Below are positions 1-11,469 of a stretch of 44,030 bases of DNA, in pieces. The position numbers and the translations under genes are program-made. The DNA lies in the NCBI GenBank assembly GCA_051453625.1, contig JBOZIK010000001.1, positions 235,708,475 to 235,752,504 on the forward strand, given 5' to 3'. Position 1 is the stretch's first letter. Every line of letters starts with the position of its first letter. The notes below the pieces were generated by a model. It was not told where the DNA came from. It searched no databases and saw nothing but the letters and a program-made list of their open reading frames with translations. Origin of the DNA: Welwitschia mirabilis. Taxonomy: Eukaryota > Gnetophyta > Gnetopsida > Welwitschiales.

Positions 1-144
1 AATTATTTTAACTCTTGTAATTATTCATTTGAGTTATAAATGATCATTAGTGTAATTGTTAATTTTATATAATATTATTTATTTCTTATTTATTATATTT
101 ATTTTTTACACCTTTTAGAATTAAGCTTTTTACACATGTAGTTT
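1..144. other. Left flank of the chromovirus, no gene
   Basis: AT-rich sequence outside the left LTR. It does not align with the internal DNA that adjoins the right LTR, which supports placing the LTR edge near 145. The last five bases before the edge (agttt) match the five after the right LTR (agata) at only three positions, so no target-site duplication can be claimed. Confidence 0.4.
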
Positions 145-304
145 TATAACACCCTGACTTTAATTACACTAATTAGGCATTATTTTTCTAAACATTATTA
201 ATAACATGCACAATATAATCTAGAACCAATTTCTATTTATACCTTGTTAAAGCATTATAAGATTTAATATAAAATAGTTTCTACTTGACTATATACCCTT
301 TTAG

Positions 305-309
305 TTTGT
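305..309. repeat. Target-site duplication of the nested solo LTR
   Basis: The five bases tttgt stand directly before the TG start of the nested LTR, and tttgc (3059-3063) stands directly after its end. They differ at one position. The uninterrupted homologous LTR reads ttttc at this place, so the duplicated target is visible by comparison. Confidence 0.7.
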
Positions 310-3058
310 TGTTATATCCCCTATTTTGTAAACCTTATTTACTTGAATAATAAGTATATTAAACTTTCAGTCAAATGAATAATTATCCTTATTTAAGTTC
401 TTTATCACATAATATCTCATTTTAAAATTAATCTTGGTTTGTAATCTTTATAATTTATCATAAAAATAATAAAAGTTATGTTAAAAAGTTTTTATGGGAA
501 AATCTNNNNNNNNNNNNNNNNNNNNNNNNNNNNNNNNNNNNNNNNNNNNNNNNNNNNNNNNNNNNNNNNNNNNNNNNNNNNNNNNNNNNNNNNNNNNNNN
601 NNNNNNNNNNNNNNNNNNNNNNNNNNNNNNNNNNNNNNNNNNNNNNNNNNNNNNNNNNNNNNNNNNNNNNNNNNNNNTTTCTTATGTTATGTGATTGATG
701 GATTTTATGCATTTTGAAATAAATGAGTATTTGAATAAGTACATGCACTTTTTACCTATAACCAAGAATGATAAATGAGAAGATTTACTCTATCATGACT
801 TTTATGTTCTTGAGATGTGTAAAGACACTTGGTTTTAGCATGAATAATAAGTGAGGTGGCTATTAAACTATAGGTCATGAGCTCAAGTCCTCTTATAGTA
901 AATAGTTCTTTTTGAATTGATTTGATTTTTCTTACTACAATGATTTTTCTTTCAATAATTGATTTTTATTTTTATTTTAATTATCTAAGTGATTGTTTAA
1001 CTAGTTGTAAAAACTTTATCATATTTTTTTATGGCAAAAATTAAATTTTTAGAATAGAGACATAGGCTAAAAATACCATATCTTATTAATTAGTAGGTAT
1101 AAATTAGTGAAATATTTTCTATAATTTTAGGATTATGTTATGAACTTGAAAATATAAAAATAATAATTTTTCTAATAGGTAATTATTTTTAAATAATTAT
1201 TTATTAAAATATGTTAAAAATAAATATAGAAAATAGTAAGCAAGTAATTTACATTTTTGTACCTATCTATAAACTTGAGCATCCTAAGTTGTAGGAAATT
1301 GAATAAGATTTTCAAAATATCTTAAATCATTTAAAAAGTCAAAATATTTTAAAAGTTATAGTCATTTTAATGTAATGCGGTAGGACTATAATTTTAGAAA
1401 ATTTAATAGTTTTTAGCCTTAAATAATAATGTTAGAAATAATATTTTTATAATTCCAAGATAGTTTAAATTTAATTATGAGGAACCTATTATGTATCTAG
1501 TTTCTGAAAAACTACTATAATTTTTTTTGCTTCATAATTAGTTAATTATTAATTTTTAACTATGATGTTTTTTTAGAGCCCAAAAATGTTATAATTAATG
1601 TTTAAAAATTATAAAAAAATTATTNNNNNNNNNNNNNNNNNNNNNNNNNNNNNNNNNNNNNNNNNNNNNNNNNNNNNNNNNNNNNNNNNNNNNNNNNNNN
1701 GATATTTTTTTTATAGAAATACCTCTTTTAACCTTTTTCTTTAGCTTACTTTGAATGTGCATGCATGTAAGAGTTTTCATTTTAGTAGTTTAAGTAACAT
1801 AAGTAATCTTTAGCTTATCACTTATTTTGTTGACTTATAATATAGCCATATGAAACATTGAACAAATACATATATCTTAACAATTATGCTTGAGCTATAC
1901 TTTCTTTTTTTAACCTTCTTTACACCAATCCATTTAGGTTGTTGTATGAGCATGGAAGAAAGTTTCTAGGATTGGCATAGCTCAAAGTATATTTTAGTTT
2001 ATTTAAGTATATTATTAATATGTTANNNNNNNNNNCATTTTAAATATTTTTTATTATTAATTAAAAAAGGAAAAACATTTCCTTTTATTTAAATGTAAAA
2101 GAGAAAAATATTTCCTTTATCTAGATTTTTATTATTATAATCTTAAATATAAAAATGTTCTTATATGCTTTCTTTCTTTTTATAGATGTTTCTCTAAAAT
2201 GAACCTAATTATAATTAGAATTATTATAACTAGGTAAATAATTCATTAAATATCCATATTAGTTAGAATTATTTGCATACATTTGTGTGATATATTCATT
2301 AAATGGAAGTAAATCAAGATAGTTTTAATAATTTTTGTCTTCACACTTGGATTTCATTACCAACATTATTTTTTTCACAATTCCCTTCTTTAAGTGGATA
2401 TAATTACCACTCTCTTATCCTACCCATGTATGAACTTACTCTAATTAATATCTTAAGCCTTAGCCTAAATGGATCATGTTGCATCATCCATAGATGCTTC
2501 AAGAAAGTAAGGGTCATTTGTAAGCATGCATCTATCTTACATACTTCTTGTCACCTATATTGGAGGTATATCAAGGTAAAGGAAAATCCTATAAAGTTAA
2601 GCTTAGCCATTTTTATATAGTTTAAAACCTAAAGTAAAACCAACTCACATCTAGAGGATGACTAGATATCAAGTTGGAATGCCATTAATTCGAGTTACAA
2701 CTTTCTATTATAATGGTTAGGTATTATCCTTAAAATTTATTCATATATGTTGACAACAAGTTTACATCTCTTCAACTATTCACAACATAGCTTTTATGTG
2801 ACGAAAAACTAGAAATAAATGAAGGACACAAACTTATAGCATCACTATTATTTATAAATCAAAATAATCTAGAAATTAATTATAGATAAATATATAAATT
2901 TAATATGATTTGTTTTCCTTAGAATATGGAAATTTTAATTAAAGAATAAGTAGAATTTGGTCCTAAATTTTATTATGTCTATTAGGTAAAAATATATTAA
3001 ATAAGAAAAAAATAAAAAAATAGTTCTTAATTAGTATAAGAAAAAAGAGGATGTCATA
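310..3058 (+). mobile_element. Nested solo LTR of a related gypsy family, opposite orientation
   Basis: The sequence starts TGTTATATCCCC, matching the LTR start of the host element on the other strand, and ends gtcata, corresponding to a mutated ACA end. Its right part is the inverted homologue of the host LTR: 2640-2700 reverse-complemented matches 3210-3290 and 13870-13950, and its last 35 bases match the inverted 13565-13600 region. The middle (near 1340-1400) also matches inverted 15000-15060. No gag or pol trace lies inside, so it is a solo LTR left by recombination. At 2.75 kb including gaps (506-677, 1625-1700, 2026-2035) it is shorter than the host LTR, so it is a variant subfamily or internally deleted. 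Small ORFs inside (for example 2303-2620) look fortuitous. Confidence 0.72.
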
Positions 3059-4989
3059 TTTGCATACAATAATGATGTTAAAATTGTATCCTATATTTAT
3101 TCCTAACTTTTGTTTTCACCACACAAATAAATCTTGTATGAATTTTATGGAATGTTAACTTGTTTTATCACATATAATGGATTAGTTTTAAGATAATGAT
3201 TAACTAATGAAATAAAAGATTGCAGCTCCCATTAATGACACTCCAACTCAATATCTAGCTATCTTCTAAATGTGATTTAGTTCTACTTTAGGTACTAGAC
3301 TATACAAATATAGTTGGGCTTAATTTCATAGCCTTAAGACTTCAATGTACCCTCAATACAAATGATAGATAGTATGTAAGATAAATGCATGCTTATAAAT
3401 AACCTTCACTTCCTTGAAGCATCTCAAGATAGTGTAACATGAAGGCAGGAGAGTGGTGGTCAAACCCACTTTCAAAAGGGTATAAAATATAGTGCAATCC
3501 ACCTTGGCAATGAAATCCAAGTATGAAAATGAATACTTAATATTATCTTGGTTAAATTAGATGAATACACCATACAAATACAAGCACATAATTATGTGAA
3601 TATTTATTAGTTTGTTTACCTAGTAAAAATAATTCTAATCATCATTGAGTTTATTCTATAAAAACAATCATACAAAAGAAGGAATAAATTATATAAGCAT
3701 CATTTTAATTTTATATAAGAGTAAAATCATACATTTTTTGAGCATAATAGTCAAAATAAATGATATAAGCATCCCTTTATTTTTTAGTAATCCTTTTTAA
3801 ATAAGGCACATTAATACATTTAAGTTCTATTATAGAAACATGCTCTATAGGACTAAGCTAACTTCCAAATCCCCTTTATAAATTTTAAGTATATACATTA
3901 AAATAAAGATAAGTAATAAAGCAAAGTGATTAGGCTACACATCTCTAAAATTATTAAGTAGACAATCCTAACATTTATGCTTGAAATAAAAGAATATTGG
4001 TCTAAATTTTAGTAAATAATATATAAAAAATAATTAAAAATAAATTTAAATTATTTAAAAATTATATATAGTATTTAATATAATTCTATACTTGTATTCA
4101 ATAATCTTCTATAATTATTAGAATTAATTACAAAGTTTCTTAGCTTTTAAAAGGCATTAGAACTAAAAAATTTTAATTAATTATTTTAAAGTATAAAAAT
4201 AAACTAGGCTTACTCTTCTTAAACTAAACTTATTATTCTATCCTTAAAAACTAATTTTATTAAATCTAGCTCATCATAGATACATCTCATAATATCAAAA
4301 TTTGACTATAAAGACTACCTAAATTTTAGAATTGCTAAACTAATACCATTCACTAAAATGGCTATAACGTTTAATCTACTTGGATTTTTTAAATGAGTAA
4401 ATATTCTTTGGAAATATTATTGACTTCTCTATAGGTTGGAGTATACAATTTTACTTATAACATTATATTAAATCTAAAAACAAAGACTCTTTACTTGTTA
4501 TTTTTTGCCTATAATTTTTAAGTTATTTTCATAAAATAAATTTTAAAAATTATTATAATTTTAGAAAAATTACTATCTTAAAACTTATAAATTTCTAACA
4601 TGATTGTAAAGTACAAAAAAAAAAAATTATGAAGTTTTACTTAGTATTAAATGAGTTATAGCTTTCTTATATGATGCTTCAGTTTTAGGAAAAAGTAAAC
4701 TTCAAGTAAACTAAGAACAAGAGAACTCATACTAATTTATAGTGATAAAAATTAATTAAAATAACTAATAATTTATAAAAAAATTAGCTTCAAAATACAT
4801 AAAATAAAATTATAATTATTATAATCTTAACTTATAATAATAAATAATGCATTAAATACCATGAGCCTTAGGATTTTCTAGGAAGGCGTGCCTAGACTAA
4901 ATGGATTCTTGAGGGTCAAACTCATTCATCCTAACAAAACTCTAATATCAATATAATGTAAAATGCATTTCAATAATAAGATAATGTAA

Positions 4990-4995
4990 AATAAC
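4990..4995. repeat. Apparent target-site duplication of the Athila-type solo LTR
   Basis: aataac (4990-4995) before the LTR is repeated exactly at 6271-6276 after it. One extra a separates the left copy from the TG. Athila elements usually make 5-bp duplications, so the extra base may be chance extension. Confidence 0.55.
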
Positions 4996-4996
4996 A

Positions 4997-6270
4997 TGGG
5001 TATTGTAGTGTGTATTTGTGCAAGCATTTATATTCAAAAGGATTATGTCATTGATAAAACAAAATAGATTTCTTACATAATACAACACACTAGTATAAGT
5101 GGGAGTTAATACAAACATCGTATTCTTGTTGAAGACTTGGATTACTTTTTACAAAATAAATGGAATTAGAATTAAATAACAATGTAGAAAATAAAAGATG
5201 CAATGCGAATGCAAAATGCAACTAATCTACCTGCAATGCAAAATGAATCTAAACTACTTACTTTTAGCATTAACAAAGGCTGCCCTTGATGATCTATATC
5301 ACCCAAGAAATTGCCACCAGATCAAGGGTAATATAGACCATAAGGAACATCGACAAACTAACATGCATGAAAGAAAAAAAATTTATATTAAATCAAAGCC
5401 AAACATCTGGATTACAAAACAACCGATCTTCAATGGAGGATACACAATCCTCCACTAAGGAAACATCTTTCTACAAAACTTGAGATGGATCTCATACCCT
5501 TCAATCTCATATCACGATAATTTCTAGTGNNNNNNNNNNNNNNNNNNNNNNNNNNNNNNNNNNNNNNNNNNNNNNNNNNNNNNNNNNNNNNNNNNNNNNN
5601 NNNNNNNNNNNNNNNNNNNNNNNNNNNNNAATCCTCCACCAAGGAAACATCTTTCTACAACACTTGAGATGGATCTCATACCCTTCAATCTCATATCACG
5701 ATAATTTCTAGTGCAATGAAGATAGTGAGAAGAATCAAAGTAAAACTTATTTATAGGGTTATAGACTAGAAAATAAGAAATAAAAGGTATTATAATACAT
5801 GATCTTTTACAGATACGAAAAATAAAAGTTGCTATAGTACATGATCTTTTACAAATAAGAAATGGATAAAATAGTCAAGGATTAGCTATCANNNNNNNNN
5901 NNNNNNNNNNNNNNNNNNNNNNNNNNNNNNNNNNNNNNNNNNNNNNNNNNNNNNNNNNNNNNNNNNNNNNNNNNNNNNNNNNNNNNNNNNNNNNNNNNNN
6001 NNNNNNNNNNNNNNNNNNNNNNNNNNNNNNNNNNNNNNNNNNNNNNNNNNNNAGGGACGAAAGTCATCTTTAGTTATTTTAGTGAGGAGAAGTTATTCTT
6101 TTTATTAAAAATATTCCTCTAAAATTCTGTGTATTAGAACATGCCTTAAATGCATCAAATCTTACTAACAATTACACATTTTTGAGATCTTCTATCAATT
6201 CTTCAAAATCCTTAGAATTATGTCTAATCCTATGCAAATGTCCTATAAAATAGCTCATAGAACTCCATCA
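4997..6270 (-). mobile_element. Nested Athila-type solo LTR
   Basis: The reverse complement aligns along its length with the LTR at 40840-41899. The left edge tgggtattgtagtgtgtatttg matches the inverted LTR end with its tgtgtattta run. The block around 5275-5310 (tgcccttgatgatc, cccaagaaattgcc) matches inverted 41550-41605. The right part 6130-6270 (atgcatcaaat, cctataaaatagctcat, ctccatca) matches the inverted LTR start. No internal domain is present, so it is a solo LTR. The true length is nearer 1.09 kb because the 84-bp flank 5446-5529 is repeated after a 100-N gap. The homologous site in the right chromovirus LTR falls in the 977-N gap. Confidence 0.78.
5446..5713. repeat. Duplicated gap flank (assembly artefact)
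   Basis: The 84 bases before the 100-N gap (5446-5529) recur after it (5630-5713) with about two mismatches. A gap of exactly 100 N conventionally marks unknown size. The pattern fits two overlapping contig or haplotype ends that were not merged. Confidence 0.85.
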
Positions 6271-8075
6271 AATAACTCTAAATTAGTAGTGCAACAAGAA
6301 TATCCAAAATTATAATGGACCCCCTATTCACTTAGCTAAAATATTCATTAGATACATAAAAGCTAATCATGTAAAGAGATCCCTCAACTTTTACCCTCAT
6401 CTTAGTCTATGTTAATGGGAGAGAAAAATATCTATTAGTAGCCCCAATAACTAAGTATGTAAAGAGATCCTTAAAATATCACCCTTATCTTAGTATTAGC
6501 CAATGCGAGAGAAAATGCAAGTACTACATTAATACTATAATTATATGCATAGGCCTAATGTAAGAAACAGTGCTAAAAGTTTTATGAAAGAATAACCTAC
6601 TTAGAGGAAATAAGATTGATGATCCTTAAAGAATATTAATAAAGTCCTAAGCTCTAATATCTTAACTCTAAGCTTCAAGATCCAACTCCACACTTAAAAA
6701 GATGAATGATTGATAAGAAATTTTGGTAGCATAAACTTACTTAAAGAATACTAGTTTTATAATAAAGAAGAAGGTTTTATTTCTAAATAAATAATACACT
6801 AATGTCCTTGAGATAATTGAATAAAAACCACTCATATCATTTTACCCATAAGGTAAAGAAATCTTTTTTAGTTGATAATAATTATCAATGATAAGTTGGA
6901 TAGACTTTTCATAAAAGTGATATAGACATGTGAAAGATAATGACAAGATTGATCAATGACAAATTGAATGAGCTTGTATAAAGGATACATTTACATAAGA
7001 ATGACTAGTAATAAGATTAATCAATAAAAAGTTATAAAATATTGTGTAAGTAATGAAAGTGATATGTGAATGATAAAAAAAATATTATTTATAATTCATG
7101 CACTTAATTAGAATGAGTAATTTTCTTGCTCTAATTAAAAAGATTAATTATATACATCATTTTCTTATGCTTATTTCTTCTTAATTCTTTATAGGCTCAT
7201 AATCAATCCCAAAACATATTTAAAATGCATTGGTAGAATAAATGCACCAATTTTAAATTTTCTATATGACACAACCAAAAAATAATATTTTATGTATAAA
7301 CTACTTTCACTAATATTAATAAAGATAAAAGTCATAAAAGAATAGATCCTGCTTATTTATTCTTTTTGATTTATATGAGAGTGCATGTCTTTATTCACAT
7401 GTTTACACTCTTCATGATCCATCACATCAACCACAAAAATTACAAGAAAGAAATATCATAATTAAATGTAAAAAAAAAATATCATAATTGAATGTAATAA
7501 AATGTCATAATTAAATGTAAGAAATTATCATAGTTGAACATAGTATTATTTTACTTTTTATTTGAACATAGTACTCTTACTTTTTATTTACTTATTATTC
7601 TTTCACTTTTACCAAGTAATTTTAGTTTTTCTTTATTTTTAAATACAAATAAAGTACATGAAGAAATGATTAAAATAAAGATGTCACAAGCCATTTTTGC
7701 AGACATTTGATTCTTATTTTACTCATTCACATGAAGTTTTTTGATTTAATTATTAAACCATATAAATGACTTGTCTAATCATAAATAGGTTTATTTAGTA
7801 TAAAAATTCTTATAATTATTATTATTTAAAATAATAAAATTAATTAAAACTAAGATTAACAAATTAAATAAATTTGTATGTACTTATAANNNNNNNNNNN
7901 NNNNNNNNNNNNNNNNNNNNNNNNNNNNNNNNNNNNNAGGCTACACATTGATTCTCAATAAAGAAAAAAGATTTTCATTAAAATTTGATATCAAAATGTA
8001 TTACATAATTTAGATCCTCTTATAATCATATCATTATGATTAATAATGAAAGATTTAAAAATGTGGGATATAACA

Positions 8076-8085
8076 TACTCCCCTA
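8076..8085 (-). other. Polypurine tract of the chromovirus
   Basis: On the minus strand aggggagta lies immediately before the TGTTATATCCC start of the 3' LTR. This is the position and composition expected of the primer for plus-strand cDNA synthesis, and it fixes the LTR edge and the orientation of the element. Confidence 0.8.
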
Positions 8086-8129
8086 GTTAGAAAGGATTCA
8101 TTCCTAGAAATCAAGAGTGTAATGATCTA

Positions 8130-8420
8130 AGAGTCTAAGATTACATATTATAGGATTCAAAAAGGCTTTGGTATTAATTTTTCATTGGTTTTTCTAACTT
8201 CCAAGTAGCTTCATTAGGATTATGATTACTCTATTTTATCTTTACTTGATGGATTATTTTACAAAGTAATAATTCATTAATCCAACACTACTTATGACTC
8301 CTCTGTAGTAAAATAATTGGGCTCCACCTAAATATGAGGCTAATTTAACACATAAGAGGGATTTGTAATATTATTTGTATCATATTCACATGAAAACATT
8401 ATGCATGTGCAACAATTGGA
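8130..8420 (-). pseudogene. Integrase C-terminus and chromodomain remnant
   Basis: Reading minus, a block like AHNVFHVNMI (near 8410-8370) corresponds to the conserved VHNVFHVSML motif behind the integrase core. About 100 bases further on, NPNEATWKLEKPM (near 8215-8175) matches the chromodomain signature with the EATWE-type aromatic cage segment. The chromodomain targets integration by binding modified histone H3 in this clade. Stops and frame changes break it. Its position between integrase and the polypurine tract is the expected one. Confidence 0.72.
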
Positions 8421-8459
8421 GAGCTAGAGAAAGTTTATATATAAGAGGTCCAACATGTT

Positions 8460-9300
8460 ATTCTGGGGGATCACATAACTAATTTCATTGGTGATACCTT
8501 AAGGTAGGTATGATTACCTACCTAGAATTCAAGGTCTCTTCTTCAATGATATGCATACATATTTTACCTATGTGCTACATCCTTTAATTTACTCTTAATA
8601 GTTCTCATCTTATTTTTTATTTCTTGTAACATTTATATTCCTATCGTTAATCTTTCCTTATGTATTGTTTGTATTGTAAGTGCTCTAAATTTCCTATCAT
8701 ATAGAGCTTTAAATGGAGCCATCTGAATAAAACTTTAATAACCATTAATATATGCAAATTCTACTAATAGTAGGTATTCTTTCTAACTCTTAAACTTATC
8801 AAGAACACATGCTCTAAGAAGGTCTTATAAGATTTAATTGATACTTTCTCCTTAATCATCTATTTGAGGATGAAATGTCATACTCATATTTATCTTGGTT
8901 CCTAAAATTTAAAGGTAAATTTTGAATTTCTATTAGAAATAATTCTTAAGAATATTATATGCAAATAAATAACATATTAAATGTATACTTTATTTATATC
9001 CTTAGCACTATAAGTAGATTTTACTAAAATGAAGTGTACTAATTTTATTACTTTATTAATTATAATCATGACTAAGTCATTACATCTTAGAATTTTGGCA
9101 ATCCCTAATATAAAATTCATGTCAATCACATCTTATTTATATTTCGAAATATTATTAGGATATAATAGTCCTATTATATTCCTATGTTTTATCTTAATCT
9201 ATTAATAATTTAAACACTTTAATACGAATTTTACTATATCTTTTTTCATCCTTGATTACCACAATTTTGCTTCATGTTTTAATACATTTTTATTCTTTTA
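8460..9300 (-). pseudogene. Retroviral-type integrase (rve) remnant
   Basis: Several frames on the minus strand together give the plant gypsy integrase in order: KHEAKLW with MKKDIVKFV near 9285-9230, VIDMNFILGIAK near 9130-9095 (core start, usual form ITMDFVVGLP), ISNRNSKFTFKF near 8945-8905 (usual VSDRDPKFTSRFW), MTFHPQIDD near 8880 (usual TAFHPQTDGQSER), ACVLDKF near 8815-8790, LLVEFAYINGY near 8775-8740, MAPFKALYDRKFRAL near 8720-8675 and RDLEF..GNHTYLKVSPMK near 8530-8480. The first catalytic Asp is present in IDMNF. The second, in the SDRDP block, reads SNRN, so an essential Asp has become Asn. Confidence 0.85.
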
Positions 9301-9559
9301 GGAGAATCTGATATTGGTGGATTATGAAAGTCAAACATTAGGTTTTGTATAATATCATCTACATTAGGAATCAAGAATATTTCCTTGAATTTAATAATGC
9401 CTTTTAAATCAATGATAAAATCTTCTAAATCTATTGATTTTTCTAACTGGTCCTTCAATTTTAATAATTTTCATCTATCCTCTATAATAATAATAGGTAT
9501 GTGATTTTGAATTTTCATAATTACTTTAAGATAACCATCTCTACTAATAGCATCTGCAA

Positions 9560-9930
9560 CATTTTTTTTGCTTTCCCCTCATGGTATAAAATTTCAAGAT
9601 CAAAATGACATGAAAATTTCATTCATATGTTTTGCCTAAAATTCAAGTTTGATTTAGTAAAAATGTATTTTAAACTCTTATGATAATTTCAAACTTGCAA
9701 TTTAACACCATAGAGATAATTCTTTTATAACTTTAAAGCAAATATTACCATAAGATCATTCAATATCATAAATAAAGTAGTTTCCATTTTAAGTCTTAAG
9801 TTGCCTTGATCCATATGTTATTGCTTTTTTATCTTGTTCAAGAATAGCTCCAAACCTTATCCTGATGCATCAGTGTAAATTGAAAGGGTATTAGAATCAT
9901 TTGGCATTGCTAGAATGAATGCACTAGTTA
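9560..9930 (-). pseudogene. RNase H domain remnant
   Basis: Minus-strand frames give YTDASG near 9870-9850 (catalytic Asp of the YTDAS motif), then EQDKKAITYGSRQLKT near 9830-9790 (usual VIAYASRQLKPHE), NGNYFIYDIE near 9780-9755 (usual NYPTHDLEL) and HKSLKYIFT near 9660-9640. The domain would degrade the RNA strand of the RNA/DNA hybrid during reverse transcription. It is broken by stops and at least two frameshifts. It follows RT directly across the 10044-10161 gap. Confidence 0.8.
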
Positions 9931-10164
9931 AAAATCCTTTAAAACAATCAAGGGACTATTGACAATTTTTTTTTTCATTGAAAGTCTTTATTTTTCCTTA
10001 AAAAACTTGTTAGGAAAGAAGCTATCTTAGAAAAGTTGAAGATNNNNNNNNNNNNNNNNNNNNNNNNNNNNNNNNNNNNNNNNNNNNNNNNNNNNNNNNN
10101 NNNNNNNNNNNNNNNNNNNNNNNNNNNNNNNNNNNNNNNNNNNNNNNNNNNNNNNNNNNNNATA

Positions 10165-10730
10165 CTACATAACCTAAGAACTGAATGGATTTGTTCTAGA
10201 AAGAAAATTTTTCTATGTTAGCATATATTCAATGAATTCTTATAGTGTGCAAGACTATTATCAAGTGCCTCTCATGTTTCTCATAAGATTTAAAATAAAT
10301 TAGAATGTCTTCAATAAACACAGTTATAAAGGAATCAAGATATGCATGAAAGATGTAATTTGTAAGGTTCATGAATACTATAGGAGCATTAGTTAAACCA
10401 AAAGGCATAACCATAAACTTATAATACCTATATCAAGTTCTAAAAGTTATTTTATGAATATCTTCTTCCTTAATTTGAAGTTGATGATATTCTAATTTTA
10501 AATCAATTTTGGAAAATACCTTATTTTTCTTGACTTGATCAAAGAGGTTATCTATGTTTGGTAATGGTACTTGTTCTTAATTATAACTTTATTTAACTAT
10601 CTATAATTAATGAATAACCTAGGTGTTCCATTATTTTTCCTTATAAATGATATTTATGCATCCCATGGTGATATACTAGGATGAATAAAACCTTTTATAA
10701 AAGTTCTTTAAGCTAAATTTTAATTCTTTT
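10165..10730 (-). pseudogene. Ty3/gypsy reverse transcriptase remnant
   Basis: The best preserved piece is an open stretch of 61 codons at 10229-10414 starting VMPFGLTNAP and continuing VFIEDILIYF and KHERHLIIVL, the classical gypsy RT palm. Upstream on the same strand are GFIHPSISPWDA (near 10705-10660), [12 protein letters not shown] (near 10570-10535), [14 protein letters not shown] (near 10525-10480) and [11 protein letters not shown] (near 10475-10440). Downstream lies a block like HFLGYVV before the gap at 10161. The catalytic FIDD box reads FIED, so the first of the two paired aspartates is glutamate. Upstream stops and a frameshift near 10600 show the gene is dead. Confidence 0.9.
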
Positions 10731-11059
10731 ATTTTTGTAAGAGACATTCTATATGATGCCTTGGAAATAAATTAAGTTCCTAGAATCAAATTAATAACAA
10801 ATTAAACTTCTCGAAAGGTTTCATTCCTAGTAACTCCATTATAAATACATCAAGATAATCTTAGATTTTTGGTATATTTCCTAGTGAAGTTTCTCCTTCC
10901 TTTATGTTAGTTGATTTTAAAGAAAGCATATAAACTAATAACCCTTCTTAATTTCCCTCTTTTTATACTTTTATTTAATTAAGTTATTTATATCTTATTT
11001 AAGTTTACCTTGAAAGGTTATTTCTTGTTCATGATTTGTCATCTCTATCTAATACTTCT

Positions 11060-11400
11060 TATATTTTATAACTACCTTATTCTGCATCAACTAATTCATG
11101 TCTAAAATAACATCATTTTTTTTAGATTGATAACAATTGGTTGAATCTAGAAATCTTCCTTACCTATATATAAAATACACTTTTGGACCTATTGATTAAC
11201 CTTAGTTACGGACTTATATACAAGCTCTATGCATTCCTTAATTAGACTATAATATAATTTTTCTCTTTTAACAACTTTAGGGGATATAAAGCAATGAGCT
11301 TATTTAAAATTAAATAAAATAATTATCTTTTTATTATTAAGAAATTTATCTTTTATGACTGAGCTATGAAATTATACCTCTTAATTATCTATTGCTGCTT
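11060..11400 (-). pseudogene. Aspartic protease region remnant
   Basis: Between gag and RT on the minus strand the phrase NDVILDMN (near 11110-11085) corresponds to the FDVILGMDWL block that ends the gypsy retropepsin. The DSGAS active-site motif expected further upstream is not readable. The call therefore depends on this single block and on its position. Confidence 0.5.
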
Positions 11401-11469
11401 AAAGTCATCTAATTGGTTGTTGAATAGCATGTGATACTTGAGGATTTTCTAATCATTGCTTAGGCTAGC

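Larger units (their letters stand above)
145..8075 (-). repeat. 3' LTR of the chromovirus, interrupted by two insertions
   Basis: Positions 145-304, 3064-4989 and 6277-8075 align in order with the right copy (13565-18627). Shared landmarks are the acatgcacaat block (near 205 and 13624), the atacaataatgatg block (near 3064 and 13729) and aaaatgtgggatataa at the right edge. On the minus strand the LTR begins TGTTATATCCCACA, a typical plant gypsy start, right after the purine tract. The other edge reads TA where TG is expected (145), probably by mutation. Removing the nested elements leaves about 3.9 kb. Gaps lie at 5530-5629, 5892-6052 and 7890-7937. Confidence 0.85.

Noticed and set aside
853-900. 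tRNA-like text (gaggtggctattaaactatagg..agctcaagtcc) that might be a SINE or tRNA remnant
   Set aside because: A B-box-like piece is present, but a proper A box at the right distance and acceptor or anticodon stems are missing.
2303-2620. 105-codon plus-strand frame as a gene
   Set aside because: It lies inside the nested solo LTR, has no family resemblance and its composition follows the surrounding AT-rich DNA.
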